Source: Porpolomopsis calyptriformis
Taxonomy: Eukaryota; Basidiomycota; Agaricomycetes; Agaricales; Hygrophoraceae
NCBI GenBank assembly: GCA_951640195.1
Contig: OX621166.1
Coordinates: forward strand, 744,001-808,000
Direction: 5' to 3'
DNA length: 64,000 nucleotides
Shown here piece after piece: positions 56,135 to 64,000 of the stretch (positions within the stretch are counted from its first letter, which is position 1; every line of letters starts with the position of its first letter). The translations under genes were made by a program, and so were the position numbers. The notes beneath the pieces were generated by a model, which was not told the DNA's origin, ran no database searches, and saw only the letters and a program-made list of their open reading frames with translations.

Positions 56135-59100
56135 TCAAGTCGCCATTTGAATTGAGTCTTTGTACGTCTTCACAATTTCCTTGGCGTATAAAATGTTTGA
56201 TCGATCTTCCCAAGTGGCTTCTTCGATCGGATAGCCTTTCCATTTGACTAGATATTTTCGTCATTGTCTAGCTCCAGAATGTTGTAATATGGATTCGACC
56301 TTGTATTCTTCTTCGTTTTCAATCAGATCAGGAGGAGGCCGTGATGTGTCGATGACATCAGGATGGAGCAATTCATTTCCAATGTTGGGTCTCAGGAGTG
56401 AAACGTGAAAGACTGGGTGTAGTCTCCATGTTCCAGGGATGTTGATCAGATAAGCAAGGTCCGATATCATCTTCAAGACCTTGAATGGTCCGGTCCGTCG
56501 ATTGTCAAGTTTCTTTGAGGGTTGTGTCATCTTGATATTTTTGGTGTCCAACCAGACTAGATCTCCTTCTTCGTAGGAGGGTGAAGGTTTCTGTTTGCGA
56601 TCAGCATATTTCTTCATCGATTCCATTGTCTTCTGTAAAGATCGTTTGGCGTTTTGCTGTGCGCGTGTGAGGCGTTCGTGAAAGGTGTTGGCTGCAGGCA
56701 CGTTGCTTTGATCCGGAATAGTCATGGGGAGGTGGGGATGATGTCCGTATTCCATATAGAATGGTGATTGTGAAGTTGCAGAGTGTTGTCGATTGTTATA
56801 GGCAAATTCCACAGAAGCGAGCCATTCCGACCAGTCGTCTTGCATAAAGTTGGTATAGAAACATAAGTAAACTTTGAGTTCTTGATTAGTACATTCCGTT
56901 TGACTATCTGTTTGGGGATGGTATGCAGTGGAGAGACCGGAGATGATTCCTAGGGAGTTATTGAGGGCTTCTGTGAACTTTGATGTGAATTGTACTCCAC
57001 GATCAGATATAACCTTTTGAGGCCATCCATGGTGTTTCCAGACGTGATTCCGAAAGAGTTTCGCAGCACCTTCTGATGAAAGATTGGAAGTTGTCAGAAC
57101 GAAATGGGCTCGTTTAGTGAAACGATCCACAATGACCATTACAGCATCATAGCCTTGTGACTTAGGGAGTTCGATGATAAGATCGACGGTAATCTCTTTC
57201 CATGGTTCCGTGGAAGGGGGTATGGGTTGGAGTAATCCTGATGGCTTTGAAGGGAAGTTCTTATTTTGTTGACAAGCGGGGCAGGATCGAACATAGTTGG
57301 TGATGTCTTGTGGGGCACCATCCCAGATAAAGTTACGAAGAACGAGTTCCTTCATCTTCTCAATACCAGGGTGGCCAGCGTGGGGGTAAGCATGGGACAG
57401 TCGTATAATGTCTGTGCACAAAGATACTTCCTCTGGCACCACTATTCGACCTTCAACATCGCAAACAAGCCTATCGGCTTGGGTCCAAGCAAGTGAGGCA
57501 TCCTTGAGTTTATCTTGGATCTTCTGTGGGAGCGGGATTTTGAAGCGTAACCTAGAAAGAAGACTTGAATTTGACAACTTGACAATCGAATTAATCCATC
57601 GGTTGCACTATCAGAACTTCATTCTCCACGTCGGCTTCGACGCTGGGTAAGTAATCGGGGCGCCTGGACAGGCCATCGGCCTTGTTCTTCCTACCTGGAA
57701 CATACTCGATTTTGAATCCAAATCTGGACAGATACTCAGACCAACGAGTCTGGCGATTTGATAAACGAAGATTCTTGGAGAAGTATCATAAGGCCAAACT
57801 GTCTGTTCTGATGAGAATATCGTGTCTCGCTCCTTCGAGAAGATGGCGCCATTGTTTGAAGGAATCAATGATTGCCAGGAGCTCCAGATCGTGAGTTGGA
57901 TAGTTCTTTTCAGCAGGGGAAGTAGATCTTGAATGGTAGCCAACAGGTTTCCAGTGTCCGCCGTGAAGCTGGGAGAGTATTCCTGCGATTCCAATAATAG
58001 AGGCGTCAGTTTCTAGATAGTAAGGGAGATCGCGATTAGGAATATGAAGGACAGGTGCGTTCGTCAAAAGGGATTTGATGTTGTCGAAGGCTTCTTGTCT
58101 TCAAGGGGTCCATTCCCACACAGTTTCATTGTGTAAGAGTTCATAGAGAGGGGTAGCGACCTTGGAGAAACCCTTGATGTATCTTTGCCAAAAGTTTGCA
58201 CTGCCTAAGAAGGATTGGAGTTGTTTCACCATTTCTGGAATAGGCCAGGACATAATAGTGTTAACCTTCTTCAGGTTGGTGGTGATTTGTCCTTTGGATA
58301 AGACGACTCCTAGATAAATGACTTCTTCCTTCTCGAATTGGCACTTGACGGGTTTACATGAGAGACCATGTCTCTTCATGATATCCAGAGTTTTGAAAGT
58401 CCAGTATTGCAGTTCCTGTAAATTGTCTCCACAAACAAGCACATCATCGATATAGATGAAAACATTCCTAGAGTTCAGGACTTCTTTGAACCTTGTGTCG
58501 ATCATCTGTTGAAAGGTGGCTGGGGAGTTCCGTAAACCAAAGAACATAACAGTGGGTTCGAAGGCGCCTGCTTCAGTGATGAAAGCAGCTTTCCATTCGT
58601 TGCCTTCCTTGATCCTGACATTGTTGAATCCCCATTGGATATCCATGACCGTGAATAAGGATGCTGTTAAGAGTTTTGGTCATTGGAGGATTTGATGAAG
58701 TAGGGGAAGGGGATAATGGTCAGGGACCATGTGTTCATTGAGGTAGCGATAGTCTTCAATAGGGCGTAGACCAGCACTTTTTCCTTTAGCGTTTACTTCT
58801 TCAGCTTTCTTTCCAAAAAAGAATGGAGAGACCTGTTTTGACTTAGAAGTTCGTATTCGTCCAGTAGACAAGTTTTCATTGATGAACTTGTATAAGTGAT
58901 CCATCTCAAGAGGGGACATTGTGTATTTCGCACCTTTGACTGGTTTGAAGGTTTCGTCCAGTTCTATGGCGTGGTCGAATTCCGAATGCGGTGGAAGGCG
59001 GTCGAAGGATTCTTTAGTAAAGACGCTAGAATAGTCTTTCCAGTATACCTCTGGTACAAACTTTCGCATATCTTCTTCCACAGTGCTGGCTCGGGATTCA

Positions 59101-59657
59101 TCCAACTTCGATACACGTCGATTCATGGCCAGCGTGACCAATTCCATTCCCAGTGACTCTGCATCATCAACTATCCATTGTGGAAGAGGGAAATCTTTGC
59201 TATCCAGAGCCAGTGTTGCCTCTTTCCAATCGATGTTAGGGTTGTGCTCTTTGAGCCACAGGAAGCTGAGGATAATATCTGTCTTAGATCTGAGATTGGT
59301 CACTTCCAATCAGATCCGTTCATTGTGTCCTCCAGGAGCCTCTAACCAAATGTCAATATCGTTCTCGATGGGTCCACCTCGGTTTTCAGATCCATCGGCA
59401 TTCCGTACGGGGATTGGGGTTTCCAATCGTGTTAGAGTAAAATTGTGGCGAGTTGCGAAAGATTCGTCCATGAAATTTCCAGAGGCTCCACTATCAACTA
59501 GAGCAGTGGCTGGAACACGTCGACCAGTGTCGGTAGCTTCAATCCAAACATCCAAAATGAGTCCGAGATTGCCTTCTTCGATAGTACCAAGAATTCGGAA
59601 TAGATTGCATGGGGTGATGGTACATTCTTGAGTAGGTATGTCCGTAATGGCAGGCAA
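56135..59657 (-). pseudogene. pol of family 2 (many stops)
   Basis: Fragments in order: protease ALVDSGASGNFMDES (59657-59310); RT N-terminal part (59309-58680); RT core MDIQWGFNNVRI with YIDDVLV (58646-58101); RNase H ETDASIIGIAGILSQ (58067-57786); integrase with finger CPACQQNK and core (57577-56261); chromodomain YLVKWKGYPIEEATWED to the stop at 56135. Breaks are mostly single stop codons (TGA at 59310 and 56261, and others) within otherwise collinear sequence. Confidence 0.88.
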
Positions 59658-59688
59658 AACGTTCGGACTCTCTAAAAACCCTGTTCTT

Positions 59689-60692
59689 TCAGTTCCTTGA
59701 TGAGCTGAGCTTTTCTCTCCTTCGGCCAGCGATCGATCCTGCAGTTGTCCACCACTTGAATAGTTTCCTCTGTAGTAGCTGGGGAAACCATCTCGTCAAC
59801 TCATTCCATCTCGATACTTCGAATGTTTCGTCCTCGACCTCGCCCTGTGTTTGGTCTTCCTCGTCGTCCGGCAGGGGCACTACTCGATGGGCATGCTGAC
59901 GAAGAAGAGGTGAGAGGGGAATTTGGACATTTGTTCACCCACGGAGCAGAGGAGGGAGTTCGGGTTGTCGTTCGAGCCACGGTCTCCCTGGGAGCATAGT
60001 AGTTACTCCGGGGAGCGGCACGACGCTCAAGTGCGAGTTCAAGATGTTGTCAGTCGAAGGTGGAAGCTTTTCGTTTCCAAGCGTTGAGGGTAGCGGGGAT
60101 GGGATCGAGGGCATAGATTTTTTCAAGGATCTCGGGATTGAGGCCTTTTCGGTAGAAAACTTTGAGCGTGTTGTCATTGAAACCAGTTTCGTCTGTGAGA
60201 GCTCCAAATCATACATTATAATTGTCCACAGTTGAAAGTCCTTGAGTTACCTTTTGAATCTTGACCTGCACTGTTGCCTTAGCATCTACATCTCTGAAAC
60301 ATTCCTTGATTTCTTCCATAAAGTCCTCGTAGTTGGCTCCAACCCATTGGGTACGATTAAACTCTTGAGTCTGCTGTCGGGCCCACGATTGGGCGACACC
60401 GATCTTCATAAACAACATGACGTAGGTAATCTTTTGTCTGTCGGACCATAGGCTGTCGTCAAGAACTAGACGACAAGCCTGGATGAAGTTCAGGCACTTG
60501 GCTGCAGACCCGTCGTATTCATCGGGTTTAGCAATCTTGATGGGGGGAGGAGCGGGTTGTTGAGGCAAGGGAGGTTGTTGAGGTTGTTGAGGTTGTTGAG
60601 GAGGTTGAGGTTGCTGTTGTTGTTGAAGCTGAGTAATCAGCTGTGTTTGTTGAGCAATGGTGTCACGGATGTAAATTTTCATTTCCTCTCTA
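59689..60692 (-). pseudogene. gag of family 2, truncated by insertion
   Basis: Starts inside gag at the junction with the plus-strand LTR. Has a Gln/Pro repeat (QLQQQQQPQPPQQPQQPQQ), a core (IKIAKPDEYDGSAAKCLNFI, ACRLVLDDSLWSDRQKITYV) and a C-terminal remnant down to 59689. Frames change at about 60210 and again near 59930-59880. Confidence 0.78.
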
Positions 60693-61049
60693 TGTTAGTC
60701 ATTACTGCTTAGTCGGATAGGTCTTATCTTTGCTTGGGATTCCCCAGAGTTTCATATCTTTTCATATATCCTAGATAGGACACTTTTCATTTCCGACAAT
60801 CATGTTTCATCCTTTCACATGCTCCGAGTCCTTTATCATGCTTATCTCTACTTGTTGCATGTATTCCTCGTGTTTACACTGACTCATCTGCAGTAGCGTA
60901 GTCAGTATATAAACCCCTAGTTAGTCATACTCAGACTTTAAGTCTGATTCCTCGTTAGCAACCCAATAACTAGGACTTGAGACATTATCACCGTCTTGGG
61001 ACAGAGCTCTCTGAAGTAAAACCATCTCATCGACAACCAGTTTATAACA
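60693..61049 (+). mobile_element. 5' LTR of plus-strand element
   Basis: 357 bases, TGTTAGTCATTACTG to AGTTTATAACA. TATATAAA at 60906-60913 and AAGTCTGATTC at 60940-60950, 34 bases after the start of the TATA box. Related to the LTR at 47565-47963. Confidence 0.87.
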
Positions 61050-61061
61050 AGAATCAGACTT
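61050..61061 (+). other. primer-binding site of plus-strand element (self-priming type)
   Basis: AGAATCAGACTT immediately after the LTR; its last 11 bases are the exact reverse complement of AAGTCTGATTC at 60940-60950. Confidence 0.82.
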
Positions 61062-61088
61062 CCTTCTTGCTCTCTCCCCTCTACTTGA

Positions 61089-62600
61089 TCCACCCTTGCT
61101 TTAACACTGGATGATGACGACGAGGACCTTTACGATCCCTCTGAGCAGAACAATCCTCTTTCTCAATCACTCTACTCACAAACTCGAATCTTCCCAGACC
61201 CCAATGAGGAAGCTAGTCAAGCTTCTCCTCTACCAGGTATCTCACAAGCTCTAGGAAGAACTCGAAGCGAAACAACTCACTTACTCGCTGCCACTCAGTC
61301 ACAACATCCCATCACTCCCCCTACTGTTAGATACCAACCCTTTCCATTCCAACAACCTACTCGACCTTCTTCGCCCTTAACAACACCTTCACCTTCACTA
61401 TCACCAGATCCAATGGGTTCTCGCGCTAACCCCCCTGTTCCCAACCTTAATGAAATTCTCGCAGTTATGAATGACTTGCGGAGGGAGATGGCCAATCTTC
61501 AGGCCTCGAATGCAAACCAAGCGGTGGAGATCTAAGATCTCCATCAACAACTTGCCGCCCAAGCTCAAGTTCAGCCCCCACCGGGACCTCAACCCCAACC
61601 TCCTGCCACTCCCACCATCGAGATAAAGATGGCCAAACCAGACGAGTTCACTGGTCGACAGCAAGATGTTGACAAATTTATCAACAGCTGCGAGTTATAT
61701 TTCATGGGAAAACCATACTGCGATGAACACAAAATCCCCTTTGCCCTTTCTTTCATGAAGGGAATGAATGCTCAGACCTGGTCCGAGAAGGAGATGAACG
61801 ACATGAGGACTGTTAATTGGACAGGCCCAACTGCTACTTGGGCTGCATTTGTAGCTCGATTCTGGACAACGTTCGAAGGAATCGACAGACAGTCTCGTGC
61901 TCGCAACAATATCAAGAATCTATGCCAAGGAAGGAAGAAAATAGAAGATTACAACCTGCGCTTCGGCGCTTTACAGGTCAATACCGGTTTTAACGACGCC
62001 GCCCTCATCAATCTTTACCAAGCTGGACTCGACTCCGAGTTCATTGAATATGCCTACAGACTCCCCGCCGTCCTAACCACACTTCAAGAGTGGAAGGACG
62101 CCATGACACGTTACCAACATCAGAAGGACATTCTCGCCTCACAGAAACAATCCTCCACGTCCCGACCCCAATATTCTAATCCCTTTCCTACCTGAGGATC
62201 GTACGTAGCTGCAACGACGACCTGTCAAACGTCAGTAGCCCCCACTGTCAAAAGAGAAGAATCTTCTTCTTCTACCCTTACGATCCCATATGGAAACTGC
62301 TATTCCTGCGGCCAACCAGGGCACTTCACGAATGCCTGCCCAAATCGTGTCGCCGGTGATGCGAAGAATTTACCCGATACCTCTTCCTCACGTCGAGGAG
62401 GATACTTTCGAGGCAGAGGCAGTTACCGAGGATGAGGATGAGGACGAGGTCGTGACGTACGTGTCGTTACCACTGAGCTCCACATGGAGAATGTCACCTC
62501 ACCCGCTACACTGGCAACGAGTGAGACTCCGTCGGATATGGCAAAATCTGGTATACGCAATTGGTTGGATGATCGAAAGAAGAGGCTGGCAGCAGACTTG
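61089..62600 (+). pseudogene. gag of plus-strand element (broken)
   Basis: Open from 61089 without an early in-frame ATG. Acidic start (DDDDEDLYDPSEQ), then a Ser/Pro-rich part, a coiled coil (NEILAVMNDLRREMANLQA), a capsid-like core (AKPDEFTGRQQDVDKFINSC, ALSFMKGMNAQTWSEKEM) and a CCHC knuckle (CYSCGQPGHFTNAC). Stops: TAA at about 61534 (likely from CAA), TGA after NPFPT at 62193-62195, and two close together after GRGSYRG. Confidence 0.82.
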
Positions 62601-62639
62601 AAGTCCCAGGGTTTTTAAAAGGTTCGGATGATACGCTCA

Positions 62640-64000
62640 ATGTTACGGACCATACCACTCGATGTACCATTACCCCATGCAATCTATTTCGAACTCTCGG
62701 TACTATCGAAAAGGGCGATTCAGGACTTATGATGGACATTTGGATCAAAGCTTCAGACAGTGGCCGACGTGTCCCCGCCACGTGTCTTATTGATAGCGGA
62801 GCTTCTGGAAACTTTATGGACAAGAATTTCGCAACTCGTCACGAATTTACTCTTCAGGATTTGGAAACCCCAATCCCCGTACGGAATGCCGATGGGTCAG
62901 AGAACCGAGGAGGCCCAATCGTTTTTGACACAGATGTCTGGATAGAAGCTCCAGGTGGACACACCGAAAGGATCCGTTTGGAAGTGACCGACCTCGGATC
63001 CAAGTTTGATATTATCCTCGGCTACCCATGGCTCAGAGCTCAAAACCCTAGTATCGATTGGGAGAAGTCAACACTGGCTCTCGGAGGCAAAGAGACTTCT
63101 CGTCGGTATTGTAGCGGCGAAGCAGAGCCCTCTGTGGTAGAATCGGTCTCGCTGGCGATAACAAGTATTTCAAAATCGGACGAATCTCGAGCCAGCACGG
63201 TGGAGGAAGATATGCGAAAGTTTGTACCGGAGGTCTATTGGAAAGACTATGCTAGTGTCTTTGCCAAGGAGTCCTTCAATTGCCTTCCACCTCATTCCGA
63301 GTTCGATCACATCATTGATCTTAAAGATAACTTCGTACCCCAAAATGACGTGACTTATCCAATGTCCCCTTGAGAGATAGACTTCCTAGAGAAGTTTTTG
63401 GAAGAAAACGTGGCTACTGGATGGATATTTAAGGGATCCTCACCTCAAGCTGCTCCCTTCTTCCTAAGCAAGAAAGCTGAAGAAATCAACGCGAAAGGAC
63501 AAAACGCTGGATACAGACCAATCGAAGACTACCATTACCTGAATCACTTTACCGTTCCTGATCGATATCCCCTACCACTCCTCCATCAAATCATTCAGCA
63601 ACCAAAGTTACGATCTGCTGCACTATTCACAGTCGTGGATATCCGATGGGGATTTAACAATATTCGAATCAGAGAAGGTGACGAATGGAAAGCTGCCTTC
63701 AACATGGTCAAGGGACTCTATGTTCCAAGAGTAATGTTTTTTGGTCTGCGAAACTCTCCAGCTACGTTCCAACGAATGATCGATATGTGATTCGCTGAAG
63801 TATTGAAATCAGGTTGTGTTTTTATCTATATCGATGATGTTCTCATCTGCAGAGATGATCTAGAAGAACTGCATTATTGGACGTTCAAAACCCTTGATAT
63901 CATGAAGAGAAACAAACTCTCCTGCAAACCTGTCAAATGCCAATTCGAGAAGGAAGAGGTGATCTATCTAGGAATGACCTTGACAAAAGGTCATATCGGA
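62640..64000 (+). pseudogene. pol of plus-strand element, 5' part (broken, cut by window edge)
   Basis: Protease CLIDSGASGNFMD, then a linker with SRASTVEEDMRKFVPEVYW, RT with VVDIRWGFNNIRI, MFFGLRNSPATFQ and FIYIDDVLI. Stops: TGA at 63371-63373 (after YPMSP) and TGA at 63788-63790 (after QRMIDM). The rest lies outside the window. Confidence 0.87.

Larger units (their letters stand above)
55615..60692 (-). mobile_element. minus-strand family 2 chromodomain element, main part
   Basis: Continuation of the element whose 3' LTR is at 47565-47963. In element orientation it starts within gag at 60692, where a plus-strand element has inserted, and runs through pol to ORF3. Its own 5' LTR and primer-binding site must lie beyond the right edge. 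Every reading frame is broken several times; the element is dead. Confidence 0.85.
60693..64000 (+). mobile_element. plus-strand family 2-like element, 5' two-fifths
   Basis: 5' LTR, primer-binding site, gag and the start of pol on the plus strand; it continues past the window. It is inserted into gag of the opposite-strand family 2 element; CTCTA (60688-60692) precedes it and should recur after its 3' LTR. Protein sequence is close to family 2 (shared PVRNADGSENRGGPI). Confidence 0.87.

Overview
The window is nuclear DNA of a filamentous basidiomycete, most likely an Agaricomycete. The genes carry many short GT-AG introns of about 50-60 bases, exons as small as 6 bases, and families typical of that group: a TEA-domain factor, a membrane-anchored GH5 glucanase, a CFEM protein, a DUF2828 protein and chromodomain Ty3/gypsy elements. 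I rebuilt the gene models by hand from splice signals, and each closes in one reading frame across all exons. Species cannot be told from the sequence.

Left part (1-34 kb) is a gene-dense host region. In order: a TEA/ATTS transcription factor (minus, runs off the left edge); a 10-exon type II membrane exo-beta-1,3-glucanase (plus); a 12-exon single-pass membrane protein of unknown role (plus); a 16-exon acyl-CoA synthetase ending in the peroxisomal signal SKL (minus); two tandem histidine-phosphatase-fold proteins lacking the usual catalytic residues, with a chymotrypsin-like protein between them and relics of further copies (11.9-19.8 kb, minus); SRP72 and a pinin-like protein, head to head over 66 bases; an F-box-like acidic protein; a NUFIP1-domain protein; a CFEM GPI-anchor candidate; a DUF2828/vWA protein; a basic low-complexity protein; and an FAD-dependent monooxygenase.

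Right part (34.3-64 kb) is a nested stack of at least four chromodomain Ty3/gypsy insertions from three LTR families. (1) An old solo LTR (target duplication ATTAT) was split by (2) a tandem LTR-body-LTR-body-LTR array of family 1 (target duplication GTTAG). Beside it lies a 293-base fold-back element. (3) A minus-strand family 2 element starts at 47,565 and was itself hit by (4) a family 3 element at 48,340-55,614 (target duplication GTAGC, LTRs identical by eye) and by (5) a plus-strand family 2-like element whose 5' LTR begins at 60,693 and which continues past the right edge.

Three features of the elements stand out. In each family the primer-binding site next to the 5' LTR is the reverse complement of an 11-base stretch inside its own LTR, placed where transcription should start; the sequence differs between families but pairing is kept, as expected for Tf1-type self-priming. 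Families 1 and 2 have a third sense-strand ORF between the chromodomain and the 3' LTR. Nearly all breaks in the element ORFs are C-to-T type stop codons (CGA to TGA, CAA to TAA, TGG to TAG). All coordinates come from reading the sequence; no database search was run.
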